Positions 54,158-63,184 of a stretch of 64,000 bases of DNA are shown here, piece by piece. The position numbers and the translations under genes are program-made. Every line of letters starts with the position of its first letter. Position 1 is the stretch's first letter. Below the pieces are notes generated by a model. That model worked only from the letters and a program-made list of their open reading frames with translations. It made no database searches and was not told the origin of the DNA. Source of the DNA: Desulfomonile tiedjei DSM 6799 (GTDB lineage: Bacteria > Desulfobacterota > Desulfomonilia > Desulfomonilales > Desulfomonilaceae); assembly GCF_000266945.1 (NCBI RefSeq), contig NC_018025.1:310001-374000 (forward strand), given 5' to 3'.

Positions 54158-54574
54158 ATGAGGTGCAGTTTTCCGGCATCGGTCCCAACAGATGTCGTAA
54201 AGCTGAAATCCGGGTATGGAACCACCCTCCGTAAAAGGGCAAATTCATTGAAAGCGAAAAGCTTCAGCGGAACTATCACGAATACGAGTCTCTATGACAT
54301 TGTGCAGTTGATTTGCATAGGCCGAAATACGTGCAGGATGCACGTGCGCAGCGGTGCCCGGAAAGGTACTGTTTGTTTTCGGGAAGGCGAGATCGTGCAC
54401 GCCGAAATATCCGATATGCATGGGGAAGAGGCTTTTTACGCTATCCTATCGTGGGATCTCGGCGTTTTTTTCTGTGACAACGATCCTTCGAAAAGTGAAA
54501 CGATACATGAAAGTTGGGATTTTCTTCTCATGGAGAGTATGCGGCGACTCGATAGTCTACGTAACGCTTCCTAG
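54158..54574 (+). CDS. DUF4388 (PATAN-type) domain protein
   Basis: 138 residues. A basic N-terminal stretch (1-35) is followed by a DUF4388-like domain: 'FSGTITNTSLYDIVQLICIGRNTCRMHVRSG' in pieces, 'GTVCFREGEIVHAEI', 'GEEAFYAILSWDLGVFF'. These domains occur with response regulators, MglA-type GTPases and roadblock proteins in Desulfobacterota and Myxococcota and are thought to mediate protein contacts in polarity or gliding signalling. First gene of an apparent five-gene operon. A start codon 5 bases upstream is blocked by an immediate stop. Confidence 0.75.
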   Translation: MRCSFPASVPTDVVKLKSGYGTTLRKRANSLKAKSFSGTITNTSLYDIVQLICIGRNTCRMHVRSGARKGTVCFREGEIVHAEISDMHGEEAFYAILSWDLGVFFCDNDPSKSETIHESWDFLLMESMRRLDSLRNAS

Positions 54575-54782
54575 AAAATTTGCTTTAGAAACCCATAGTG
54601 ACATGCCCGAGTCGGCGCGTACTCCTGATTTGGGCTGGCGCCTGCAAAAAATGGAGCCATAACGGACCTTAATGGAAAGACGGATGGCTGAGTTTCACGT
54701 AATGAGCCGAAGTGGCCCACAGGAGCCGAAGCAAGAGCATGGTTTCTCTAGACAGATGCCACTACTGGATTGAGTGAGAAAA

Positions 54783-55199
54783 ATGGCAGACTTGGTATTA
54801 ACGAAACAATCTCTCGACCGTATCGATGAAATTCTCGGTAATCTTCTGGGACGCAGCGGAGCGCATACAGTCCTGTTGATAGACAAAGCAGGTCAGCTAA
54901 TCAGTTTCCAGGGATCCATGGATCAGGAAAAAGTGGCTTCTTTAGCAGCATTGACTGCGGCCAATTACGGGGCTACAACAGCGATAGCTCGCTTGTTCGG
55001 AGAAGAAGAGTTCACGCTCCTTTTTCACAAGGGCAAAGTGGAAAATATCCATTTCTCCAATGTCGGCGACGAATATCTCATGATAACGATCTTTAACAAC
55101 AACACTCACTTGGGTTTGGTGCGATTGGAAGTAAGGAAAGGTCTCGAAGAGATTGAGGCGATGTTTGCCGAAAATCTACGGCAGTGGTTCAACACCTGA
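54783..55199 (+). CDS. roadblock/LC7-domain protein (MglB-like)
   Basis: 138 residues: 'RIDEILGNLLGRSGAHTVLLIDKAGQLISFQG' in pieces, 'LAALTAANYGATTAIARLFGE' and 'ENIHFSNVGDEYLMITIFNN', the Roadblock/LC7 fold. MglB of Myxococcus is such a protein and is the GTPase-activating partner of MglA. The next gene is an MglA-type GTPase, which supports that pairing. Start: ATG 54783, with GTG nine bases earlier as an alternative; the ribosome site is weak (GGATTGAG). Confidence 0.85.
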   Translation: MADLVLTKQSLDRIDEILGNLLGRSGAHTVLLIDKAGQLISFQGSMDQEKVASLAALTAANYGATTAIARLFGEEEFTLLFHKGKVENIHFSNVGDEYLMITIFNNNTHLGLVRLEVRKGLEEIEAMFAENLRQWFNT

Positions 55200-55308
55200 A
55201 AGTTTTGACGGTTCTCGCTGTCGGGAGAGTGCATCAATGGTGAAGGGGTGGAAGTCCCGGTACGACAGCGGTTCTCTTTCCGGTCAACAGTGTCACAGGA
55301 ACGTTTGG

Positions 55309-55944
55309 ATGGCGATTATAAGTTTTCGGTCTGACGAAATTCATTGCAAGATTGTCTACTACGGTCCGGGTCGCGGTGGGAAGACAACGAATCTTATTGC
55401 GATTCACAAAGCATTGGGCGATCAGGTGAGGGGGGAACTCCTCTCCATCGATACTTCGGGGGACAGAACCCTGTTTTTCGACTTCCTTCCCATGGATCTG
55501 GGCAGTATTGGAAAATTTAGAATAAAAATATCCCTTTACACCGTACCAGGCCAGGTGCGATACAATGATACTCGAAAACTGGTGCTCAAAGGAGTCGACG
55601 GTATTGTTTTCGTTGCAGACTCTCTTGAGGCTCGAAAGCACAATAATGTAGAGAGCTTTCAGAATCTTCAGGAAAATTTGAAGGAACTGGGCAAGAATAT
55701 TCAGTCTCTGCCTGTGGTGCTGCAGTACAATAAGCGGGACCTCGCAGGTAGCAAAGTGGCAATCATACCTTTGGAGGAAATGGATAAGGAACTGAATCCT
55801 CAAAATTATTTTCCGTCATTCTCGGCAAGCGCTCTTAAAGGTGATGGAGTACGAGAGACTTTTAAGAAAGTTTGTATGATGACCGTGGTGGATGTCAGTA
55901 CGCGTCTCCTCAAGGACAAAGGCATGAGCCTAACTGGATCGTGA
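55309..55944 (+). CDS. MglA-type small GTPase
   Basis: 211 residues. P-loop 'YYGPGRGGKTTNL', switch region 'DTSGDRTLFFDFLPMDLG', G3-like 'YTVPGQVRYNDTRKLVLKGVDGIVFVADS' in pieces, and G4 'LQYNKRDL'. These are diagnostic for bacterial MglA, a Ras-like switch controlling cell polarity and motility. The variant 'TVPGQ' replaces the usual DxxG, as in MglA. Start: ATG 55309 ('MAIISFRSDEIHCKIVYYGP' in part); the longer open frame begins inside the roadblock gene. Its partner roadblock gene is immediately upstream. Confidence 0.92.
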   Translation: MAIISFRSDEIHCKIVYYGPGRGGKTTNLIAIHKALGDQVRGELLSIDTSGDRTLFFDFLPMDLGSIGKFRIKISLYTVPGQVRYNDTRKLVLKGVDGIVFVADSLEARKHNNVESFQNLQENLKELGKNIQSLPVVLQYNKRDLAGSKVAIIPLEEMDKELNPQNYFPSFSASALKGDGVRETFKKVCMMTVVDVSTRLLKDKGMSLTGS

Positions 55945-55970
55945 GCTTTATTGATCGCGCGGAGAACAAC

Positions 55971-57335
55971 GTGACTGAACAAAAATACAAGTCACCCGAA
56001 GAATTGGGCGAAGCTGTCGGACGCAAAATCGAGGAGCTGTTTGGTGGCCTTTTTTCAGACGAAAAACCGGAAGCGACTGAAAAGGCCGCCTCTCAACAAG
56101 TAGGGTCAGGTGCGGCGCTGGCACAAGCTGTTCCAATGGCCGCTCCAAAACCTACGCAGGCGGTAACCCCGCCCAAACCGGCTCCGGCCCCTCAACCCGA
56201 ACCCAGAATCGCACCCGCTCCCCAGCCCGAGCCTGTACCCAAATCTACACCCGCACCGAAACCGGCTCCAGCCACGGCCCAACCGGCAAGAGCGGCCGCC
56301 CCGGCTACTGCGGCGAATCAAGCGCTTGGAAAAAAGAAGATACTCAATTCTTTTGATGACACTATAGAGCAAATCGAAGTCATTATTCTGAACCTGGAAT
56401 GGGAAGTAAGTCCCGAGTCCGTCAGAGAGCTTTTTCAGAAATTCAAAGGCCTCGAACAAATTTTTTCATCCGATGGTCCGGGCAAGAGTATTCTGGCAAT
56501 GAACATGCGTATTTTGCCGCGGTTCGATCGCCCGGATTCAGTTCCTCACCCATCATTGCTGAGATTTCTTCAAGACAGTGTCACTGCATTGAAGGCGCTT
56601 AACGCTGCGCCTACACGGCCTCCCAATAAAGCCCTTGTTACATCCATAACAAACAGCTATCGTCAGATAATGGCCGCGGTTGCCCAACCGGCCCAACCCA
56701 CAGTCGTGGTCGATCGTTCCAACGAACCCAAGGACAAACGAGTATTGGTCAGCCAGATGGGCAGCGCTATTCGTTCGCTCCAGGAAGTCAGCCAGCGTCT
56801 GTCGCGAATACTTGGTGTTTTACGCCAAGGAGGCGATATGTCGGTGGAAGAAATGACTCGAAGACTGGGAACGCTCGAACACCTCTTATCCGAACGTGTA
56901 GGACATCTTTCGGATCTCAATGGGGAATTATTTTCCGGACCTCTCGAATCCGACCGGCCGTCCAACAGCGGCGTATTGCTGGTGATTTGGGCCGGGATTC
57001 GTATGGGATTGCCTTCTGGATTCCTTACAGCTCTCTATCTACTCACCCGAGAGCAGGCAGAAGCATACATGGATAGGCAGTCTCTTAATTTAGGATCACG
57101 CACGGTTCGGCGTTTGCCTTTGTCCAGGCCGAAGAACGCCCCGCGGGTCCTTCCCAAGTGGTTGATCCATTTTTCTTTCGGCCAAACCGATTTCTATGTG
57201 CTTGCGGACCAATTGGTAGGATATCGTCTGGCGCCTCCTCATATTGATATTGAAAGACAGGGAAAAGTGAGAATCGGGAAAGAATTTTATACCCTAATAA
57301 CGCCTTCGCTGTTGGGTACACCAAGCGGTTCATGA
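55971..57335 (+). CDS. Pro/Ala-rich linker protein of the MglA cassette
   Basis: 454 residues, no membrane segment. N-terminal helix (1-30), then a Pro/Ala/Lys-rich disordered segment (about 55-125, repeats of 'PAPQPEP' and 'PAPKPAP'), a helical middle (130-350, 'IEQIEVIILNLEWEVSPESV', 'MGSAIRSLQEVSQRLSRILG'), and a C-terminal globular part ('RTVRRLPLSRPKNAPRVLPKW', 'LIHFSFGQTDFYVLADQLVGYRL'). Not recognised as a named family. Start GTG 55971 has GGAG six bases upstream. Its stop overlaps the kinase start (ATGA), so the two are coupled. It could be a scaffold between GTPase and kinase. Confidence 0.7.
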   Translation: MTEQKYKSPEELGEAVGRKIEELFGGLFSDEKPEATEKAASQQVGSGAALAQAVPMAAPKPTQAVTPPKPAPAPQPEPRIAPAPQPEPVPKSTPAPKPAPATAQPARAAAPATAANQALGKKKILNSFDDTIEQIEVIILNLEWEVSPESVRELFQKFKGLEQIFSSDGPGKSILAMNMRILPRFDRPDSVPHPSLLRFLQDSVTALKALNAAPTRPPNKALVTSITNSYRQIMAAVAQPAQPTVVVDRSNEPKDKRVLVSQMGSAIRSLQEVSQRLSRILGVLRQGGDMSVEEMTRRLGTLEHLLSERVGHLSDLNGELFSGPLESDRPSNSGVLLVIWAGIRMGLPSGFLTALYLLTREQAEAYMDRQSLNLGSRTVRRLPLSRPKNAPRVLPKWLIHFSFGQTDFYVLADQLVGYRLAPPHIDIERQGKVRIGKEFYTLITPSLLGTPSGS

Positions 57336-59110
57336 CGGAAAAAGAAACTTCAGGTCCGGAATTTTCGAGGAACAGGCAGGTGGCTTTCGAACCTGTTACG
57401 TTCGGCCGTTACCGTCTGATCGATCAGATATCGAAAGGCGGTATGTCGGACATCTTCCTGGCAAAAACAACCAGTGTGGCCGGTTTTCAGAAGCCTCTCG
57501 TCATCAAGAAACTCCTTCCCCATTATGCGAACAGACCTCGGTACGTCAAACGGTTCATCAATGAAGCCAAGACGCTTGCAAGGCTGAATCATTCCAATAT
57601 CGTGCAAGTCACCGACATGGGAGTCATCGATTCGGAGTACTACATAGCCATGGAGTACGTCGAAGGTCGAAATGTGGCTCACATTGTTTCCAAGGCTTCC
57701 CGAAGCGGCCGGAAGCCTTCACTGGATTTCGTGGTGCACATCATTCTCGAAGTAGCCAGAGGCCTGGCATATGCCCACAGGCGAAAAGGTCCTGGAGGCG
57801 AAAATCTGATGCTCGTGCATCAGGACGTGAACGCATTCAATGTCATGGTATCCTACGAGGGTGAGGTAAAGATCATTGATTTCGGCATTGCACAGGCATT
57901 GCTGGATAAAAGCAACAAGAAGGGATTTCCGGTAGCTGGAAAGCTCCTGTACTTTTCCCCCGAGCAAATCCAGAGAAAACCTTTGGATAGGAGAGTGGAT
58001 ATCTACGGAACGGGTGTGCTTTTCTACGAACTCCTTGCAGGGGAACGTTTGATCACCCACCAGGAAACCGTCAGCGAGACCATCAGGACAATTCTCCAGA
58101 TGGATATTGCCAAGAAAGTTGAGAACAACTCCCAGATTATCCCGGAATTGAAGCCGATTCTCATCAGATCCATGGCGCTCGAGCCGGAAAACAGATATCC
58201 CTGGATGGAAGATTTCATTCAGGACGTCCGGCTTGTGGCGAAAGATCTGGGTGTTACAACGAATTTCCCCAATATTGTCTCTTATATGAAAGAGCAGTTC
58301 ACGAGAGAGCTCGTCCTGGACAGACGCAGAATGAAAAAGCTGCTCACTGACGAATCTTCTCGGAAAGCAGCAACAGGAGCTAACTCTCAGAATCCCGAAG
58401 TCAAAAAAAGAGCATTGCCGCTGTTGAACCGTCTCATGAAATTGAGATCCGGGTCATTCCGGGACGTTCCGGGAGTCGATTCAGCGGAAATCGAAGCAGG
58501 CTTGAGAACGATTAAGCTGGACGAGGGAAGGACTGTTTTTCGGCAGGGAGATATCGGATCGGACGTCTATGCGATTGAAGAGGGACGAGTCAAACTCTAT
58601 TTTGAAATAGATAGAATTCGGCAGACCATAGGAGTGCTTGGGCAGGGCGAGTTTTTCGGGTTTTCTTCATTGTGCGAAAATAGCAGATCCATATCCGCCG
58701 TAGCGCTGGACAATTGTTCCCTCATCGCGGTGGATAGTGAGTTGTTTATGAAATTGATGGGCAACGATTCTGCCCGGGAAACTATCATTCACTTTCATAA
58801 GCGTAAGCAATATTTGTTCTCTCTGCTTGAAAATGCGCTCCTGGAGGATAGTCTGTCAAGGCTTATACACGCGTTGTTGTTCTTTTTGCGCAACGGAGAA
58901 CCGGGAGACGGAAACAGAATACAAGTCGCGGAAATCAGTGAATTGTTCCACATCGAACCCACCAATCAAATGTTAAAATATTTGGAAAAATTAAAATCTT
59001 TAGGCATCCTCGACTATGACAAACGTTCTATTCAAGTAAAAGACTCTGAAAAATTGGAGAACGTCTGCAGCATTCTTTCGGGTCGTGGAAAACTCACTCT
59101 TAAGTTATAA
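57332..59110 (+). CDS. Ser/Thr protein kinase with cyclic-nucleotide-binding domain
   Basis: 592 residues. Kinase domain 25-300: Gly-loop 'ISKGGMSDIFLAK', Lys in 'LVIKKLL', catalytic loop 'LVHQDVNAFNVMVS' (His-Gln-Asp instead of His-Arg-Asp, with the Asn kept), 'IIDFGIAQ' and 'YFSPEQ'. The HQD form suggests activity without activation-loop phosphorylation. Residues 385-510 form a CRP-type cyclic-nucleotide-binding domain ('GRTVFRQGDIGSDVYAIEEG', 'GQGEFFGFSSLCENSRSISAV'). The C-terminal 70 residues are winged-helix-like. Probably binds a nucleotide second messenger and phosphorylates cassette partners. Last gene of the operon. Confidence 0.9.
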   Translation: MTEKETSGPEFSRNRQVAFEPVTFGRYRLIDQISKGGMSDIFLAKTTSVAGFQKPLVIKKLLPHYANRPRYVKRFINEAKTLARLNHSNIVQVTDMGVIDSEYYIAMEYVEGRNVAHIVSKASRSGRKPSLDFVVHIILEVARGLAYAHRRKGPGGENLMLVHQDVNAFNVMVSYEGEVKIIDFGIAQALLDKSNKKGFPVAGKLLYFSPEQIQRKPLDRRVDIYGTGVLFYELLAGERLITHQETVSETIRTILQMDIAKKVENNSQIIPELKPILIRSMALEPENRYPWMEDFIQDVRLVAKDLGVTTNFPNIVSYMKEQFTRELVLDRRRMKKLLTDESSRKAATGANSQNPEVKKRALPLLNRLMKLRSGSFRDVPGVDSAEIEAGLRTIKLDEGRTVFRQGDIGSDVYAIEEGRVKLYFEIDRIRQTIGVLGQGEFFGFSSLCENSRSISAVALDNCSLIAVDSELFMKLMGNDSARETIIHFHKRKQYLFSLLENALLEDSLSRLIHALLFFLRNGEPGDGNRIQVAEISELFHIEPTNQMLKYLEKLKSLGILDYDKRSIQVKDSEKLENVCSILSGRGKLTLKL

Positions 59111-59215
59111 TTCGGGTCAGCTCGCAGGAGTGCTCTGGAGAGTGTGCCTTGCATCTCGCCGGAATGCGCATCATCTCAGTTGCTTCTGTCCGGCAACCTC
59201 ACAAGGAGTCCTCAC

Positions 59216-59941
59216 ATGAACATTATCGTAATCAATGCCGCTCCACGCATGGAAGCGGGAAATACTCAGGCGGTTCTCAATCCATTCCTTGTGGGGGCCC
59301 GCCAGGAAGGCGCAAAACTCGATATAGTCCTCTTGGGCAAGAAGAAAATCAACCAATGCTTGGGCTGTTTTACCTGTTATGCGTCCACACCCGGAGAATG
59401 TGTGCATGATGACGACATGCCGGCGATAGTTGCAAAGATTAGCGCCGCCGATATCATGATCCTGGCAACTCCGGTATATCTTGACGGAATGACCTCACTT
59501 GCAAAGTCTTTCGTAGACCGGCTGGTAATATTCCTCGATCCCCATTTCGAGCAAACGGAGAACGGACTCCGGCACCCGCTACGTATGGCTTTTCCGAAAA
59601 AGCTTTTTCTCGTTTCTGTTTGCGGTTATCCCGGGTTATCCAACTTCGATCCGCTGGTTCTGCACACTCAAAGGATTGCCAAGAATTTGCACTCCCAATT
59701 TGCGGGAGCTTTGCTCAGACCTGCGGTATTTTCTATCCTGCTCGGCAAGAAATATCCGGATCGGGTAAAAAACGTTATGGACGCTATACGGATAGCCGGC
59801 GCCGAATTGGTACGGAATGGAGGAGTATCCGAACAAACACTCGCCACCGTCTCAGGGGACATTTGCACGGTTGAAGAGCTTATGAAGACAGCGAACAGCT
59901 ACTGGGACAAGGAACTGGCATCACAACCACGATTGTGGTAA
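59216..59941 (+). CDS. NADPH-dependent FMN reductase-like flavoprotein
   Basis: 241 residues of flavodoxin-like fold: 'IIVINAAPRMEAGNTQAVLN' (FMN phosphate loop), 'INQCLGCFTCYASTPGECVHDDDM' (Cys cluster as in iron-sulfur flavoproteins) and 'ADIMILATPVYLDGMTSLAKSFVDR'. The Cys-x2-Cys-x2-Cys set with a later Cys could hold a 4Fe-4S cluster, as in the Isf family of anaerobes; the spacing should be checked. Start: ATG 59216 with AAGGAG eight bases upstream. The next gene starts 7 bp after its stop. Confidence 0.82.
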   Translation: MNIIVINAAPRMEAGNTQAVLNPFLVGARQEGAKLDIVLLGKKKINQCLGCFTCYASTPGECVHDDDMPAIVAKISAADIMILATPVYLDGMTSLAKSFVDRLVIFLDPHFEQTENGLRHPLRMAFPKKLFLVSVCGYPGLSNFDPLVLHTQRIAKNLHSQFAGALLRPAVFSILLGKKYPDRVKNVMDAIRIAGAELVRNGGVSEQTLATVSGDICTVEELMKTANSYWDKELASQPRLW

Positions 59942-59948
59942 TTGGTTC

Positions 59949-62105
59949 TTGAAAGCTCTAAGTTTAAAACCAAACTACTCGGTTCATGCCAAGCCGGCCC
60001 ACGATATCGTGAAAGTTCGCGTGTTATCCCGCTACATCCTTCTGCTCTTGAAGTATCCATCCCAATGGTTCACATGGGCATGCCTGCTTGTGCTCGTATG
60101 CACCGGTGTGGAGACCTGCCCCGCAGGGGGAGTTTTGCATGTATTTCCTCCGAGCGTACAGGACGAAACCTTCGCGATCGCACGGCAGGCGGTGCTCGTC
60201 TCCCGGACAATAGTCACCGTTACCGATTCTCATATCGAGTATCGGATCGATCAGACTTTTCATAACAACAATGATTTCCCCTTAACGGGTTTGTTTATAC
60301 TCCCCTTAAGTCGAGACGAGCATCCTGAAGATCTTGAGATTCGTGTGGATGGAGCGATCTCGCCCGCAGAAGTCCTGAGTCCGGAAGCGTTTCTCTCCCT
60401 TTTGAAAGAGCTGACGCTCTCCATGAAAGACCCGTCTCTTCTGGGGCTCGCGGGCAGAACCGTGGCTATTGTTCGGCCTATTCACATGGGTATTCGCGGT
60501 CAAAAGACTTTCAGATGCCAATTCAAGGTCCCTGTCACCACTGAGAGCGACGGACTCGATCTGACTGTTCCCCTGGACGGCGAACAATACAGTATCGGCG
60601 TAATCGGTGAACTGGACATTCGCGTGCGGATCAAGTCTTCACGTCCAGTCAGGAGTCTCTTTTCATCAAGCCATGCTATCGCGATTACCCGAGAATCCCC
60701 GTACAGATGCATGGCCGCTACAAAGCTTACGGACAAGGCGGTCAAACAGCCATTCCATCTCATTGCAACTTTTTCCGATGCAGATCCGGAATTCCGGGTG
60801 TTTTCCCATCGTGACAATGGGAAAAAAGGCTTTTTTATGGCGCTGATTCCGCCTCCGATTGCACCATCGAAAGACCGGCAACCCGAGAAAGACGTGGTAT
60901 TTCTGATCGATGCATCGAGAAGCATGAGTCCCGCGGACCTCGCTGCTGCCAAACGGACTGTGATTTCAGGTGTGGAAAGGCTTCGGCCCGGGGATCGGTT
61001 CAACGTGATTGTGGTGGACACCCGCACCAGGATGCTCTTTGAAAAGCTCGTGCCGCTTTCCGAACATAACGCGGCCCGTGCAGTGGGTTTCGTAAATGCT
61101 CTTCAGAGGGGTGGCGCTACGGATCTCTATAATTCCGTGATTGGAGCCCTGGAGCAGTTCAATTCCCGTAAGAGACCCGGTTTTGTGGTATTTGCCGGAA
61201 ACGGCCATGGAACTGTTGGGATCACGAATCCAGAGACAATCCTTGAGCATGTGCAAAAGAGTAACCGTTTTCGTGCTCGAGTCTTTACTCTGGGATTGGG
61301 CATGCACAAGGATATCGCATTCCTTGAAAGAGTCGCGGCCTTCACCAAAGGAGCGTCCTTCAACGATCAGGGAAAAGAGGATTTCGAATCACTGCTTAAT
61401 CGCCTGTTCTCCACCGTGTCTCCCCCGCGGATGTCCGAAATACAATTGGAGTTCCCGGACATATCTCCTGAGGAAGTCGATCCTGACCCCATACCGGATC
61501 TCATCGGAGAAGAAAATATTGTCCTGCTCGGAAGATACTCGACCAAGGGAGACGTACCCTCAAAGATTAAATTGAAAGCCAAAGTTCAAGGCCGCGCCAA
61601 AACCGTTACCAAGACAATCGTTTTTCCGGAAACAAGCGCTCGAAACACCTTTCTTCCGGGCTTGTGGGCTATGAGAAGAATAGGGGGACTCTTGCAGAAA
61701 GAGCGTATGAGAGGTGCGGAATACGAAATCAGAGATGAATTATCCGGTCTGGCAAAAGAGTACGGGTTCCGGCTGCCAGCGCCCGGAGGTCCGGTTCAGA
61801 AAGAGCTGAATGAGCTTCTCTGGCGTTTCAAGACCTCGTACACTCAGACAGACCTGACGGCCGGCGGATGTAAGATAGTCCAGGGCAGAGTCTTTCGGCT
61901 GTCTCCTGAAGGAACCTGGATCGACAGTAATTGTGTCGCTCCAATGAATATGAAAACAGTGCAGTTTCTGAGCGACGCCTATTTCGATCTGATCCGACAA
62001 TCGCCGGACATTGGAACGTTTCTCGCAATTGGACCCGATTGCGTCATTGCGATGGAAAAAGAAGTGCTCCGGATAAGATCCTCAGGCGGTCCAAATACTC
62101 CATAA
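59949..62105 (+). CDS. VIT and von Willebrand A domain protein
   Basis: About 718 residues. An N-terminal membrane segment or late signal peptide ('WFTWACLLVLVCTG', about 41-54), then a VIT domain (75-215, 'SHIEYRIDQTFHNNNDFPLTGLFILPL' in pieces) and a VWA domain (310-490) with MIDAS 'FLIDASRSMS', 'GGATDLYNSVIGAL' and 'FVVFAGNGHGTVG'. The third MIDAS Asp is replaced by Gly-Asn. The arrangement resembles inter-alpha-trypsin-like bacterial surface proteins. The start is uncertain: TTG 59949 is the longest, and a GTG about 60 bases later is possible. It may form a two-gene unit with the flavoprotein. Confidence 0.78.
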   Translation: MKALSLKPNYSVHAKPAHDIVKVRVLSRYILLLLKYPSQWFTWACLLVLVCTGVETCPAGGVLHVFPPSVQDETFAIARQAVLVSRTIVTVTDSHIEYRIDQTFHNNNDFPLTGLFILPLSRDEHPEDLEIRVDGAISPAEVLSPEAFLSLLKELTLSMKDPSLLGLAGRTVAIVRPIHMGIRGQKTFRCQFKVPVTTESDGLDLTVPLDGEQYSIGVIGELDIRVRIKSSRPVRSLFSSSHAIAITRESPYRCMAATKLTDKAVKQPFHLIATFSDADPEFRVFSHRDNGKKGFFMALIPPPIAPSKDRQPEKDVVFLIDASRSMSPADLAAAKRTVISGVERLRPGDRFNVIVVDTRTRMLFEKLVPLSEHNAARAVGFVNALQRGGATDLYNSVIGALEQFNSRKRPGFVVFAGNGHGTVGITNPETILEHVQKSNRFRARVFTLGLGMHKDIAFLERVAAFTKGASFNDQGKEDFESLLNRLFSTVSPPRMSEIQLEFPDISPEEVDPDPIPDLIGEENIVLLGRYSTKGDVPSKIKLKAKVQGRAKTVTKTIVFPETSARNTFLPGLWAMRRIGGLLQKERMRGAEYEIRDELSGLAKEYGFRLPAPGGPVQKELNELLWRFKTSYTQTDLTAGGCKIVQGRVFRLSPEGTWIDSNCVAPMNMKTVQFLSDAYFDLIRQSPDIGTFLAIGPDCVIAMEKEVLRIRSSGGPNTP

Positions 62106-62247
62106 TACCGATTCGCTTTTCTTCTCATAATCCGCGAGAGGCTTGGAGGTATCCTTCGCTCCGGACGACGCAAAGCCGTCTAATCACTCCGCTCCGGACA
62201 CGCTCCAGCCTTCGCTATGTTATGTGCACAACAGCGAAATGGTATAA
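62106..62247 (+). repeat. R1 interspersed repeat, copy f
   Basis: Starts at the stop codon of the VWA gene: 'ACCGATTCGCTTTTCTTC', 'GAGAGGCTTGGAGGTATCC', 'GACACGCTCCAGCCTTCGC', 'GCACAACAGCGAAATGGTAT'. Arms GGCTTGGAG/CTCCAGCC. Confidence 0.85.
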
Positions 62248-62353
62248 CATGAACAGACCTCACCCCAGCCTCCGCGCCAATGAATCAACCGATGTTCCAG
62301 GCAGAAAGACTAATTCATTTCCAGCATTGCCAAATTAGTGTCTGATTAAAGAA

Positions 62354-62410
62354 GAAATTGGTAGCAGCCGGCCTCCGTGCCGGCGCCTCTTTAAAAGAAT
62401 CAGTTGCGTC
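62354..62410. repeat. R2 repeat half-copy
   Basis: 'ATTGGTAGCAGCCGGCC' followed by 'TCCGTGCCGGCGCCTC' and 'AAAGAATCAGTTGCG'; the second palindrome is missing. The rest of 62248-62739 shows no gene. Confidence 0.65.
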
Positions 62411-62739
62411 TAATAGAATAGGGCGGCATCGAACGTGGGATAAGGGTCAGAATTTGAGCAGTTATGACGTTGCTCAAAGGTTTGAAAGTCATCATATACT
62501 GTCCACAGAAAAGGATTCTCAAAATTACTCCCTTCGATGTACATAACTACTCATTTTCCCTCATGGAAATGAGTAGTTACTTTGAAACACACGCGAGTAT
62601 TTATTTGTGATGTTTGGCGAACTGCAAGCATACCGCTTTGCATTCGGGGCAAAGGGTATGAAAGAGTCCTTCTTTTATGAAAAGAGTGCCTTTTCCATTC
62701 CGCTTCCTTCCAGCATGATTCGGCACCGAAAGAAAGGCG

Positions 62740-62946
62740 CTACTCTTCGAGAGCAGCCAAAATGGGGCAATTCGCGCACGGCAGCGTCCTGATTCTCGCC
62801 TCGCTCATGGATTTTTGAGTTCCGGAGCTCTTTTGCATTTTTCTTGAGATCTCAATGCACGTATCGCGAGTCCAGCGACCTTTCAGCGGTTTACATTCTA
62901 TAAGCTCGTGAGCTTCCAACCAAGCTTGGGGGTCGGTAAACGACAT
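62740..62946 (-). CDS. small hypothetical protein with C-terminal CxxC
   Basis: 68 residues: 'MSFTDPQAWLEAHELIECKP', 'LKGRWTRDTCIEISRKMQKS', then 'RTLPCANCPILAALEE'. Four Cys (one each in 'ECKP' and 'DTCIE', two in 'PCANCP') could bind zinc or a cluster. ATG 62946 has GGGAGAG upstream; a longer frame starts 63 bases earlier without support. Flanked by repeats on both sides. Reality of the gene is likely but not certain; function unknown. Confidence 0.55.
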   Translation of the reverse strand: MSFTDPQAWLEAHELIECKPLKGRWTRDTCIEISRKMQKSSGTQKSMSEARIRTLPCANCPILAALEE

Positions 62947-63184
62947 CTGTCTCTCCCGTCTTAGCAACCCCGTACCACACCCGAACAACTCGTAGCCTAC
63001 AAAAAACACATCCCAATAAATGGAAAAAATGGTTCAGTTTTCAGTATAGAGGTTCTGTGTGAGAAGTCAAGAAATTGTGGGTCAAGCGAATAATGTGAGG
63101 TGAATTCAGGTTGAAATGAACAGCATTGCGGCTTTCTATAGTCAGTGCCAAAAATTCTGTCGTTTATCCCGCGTGTGAATTACA

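Noticed and set aside
7896-62247. R1 copies as a CRISPR array
   Set aside because: Copies are thousands of bases apart and 120-140 bp long, with no regular spacers and no cas genes.
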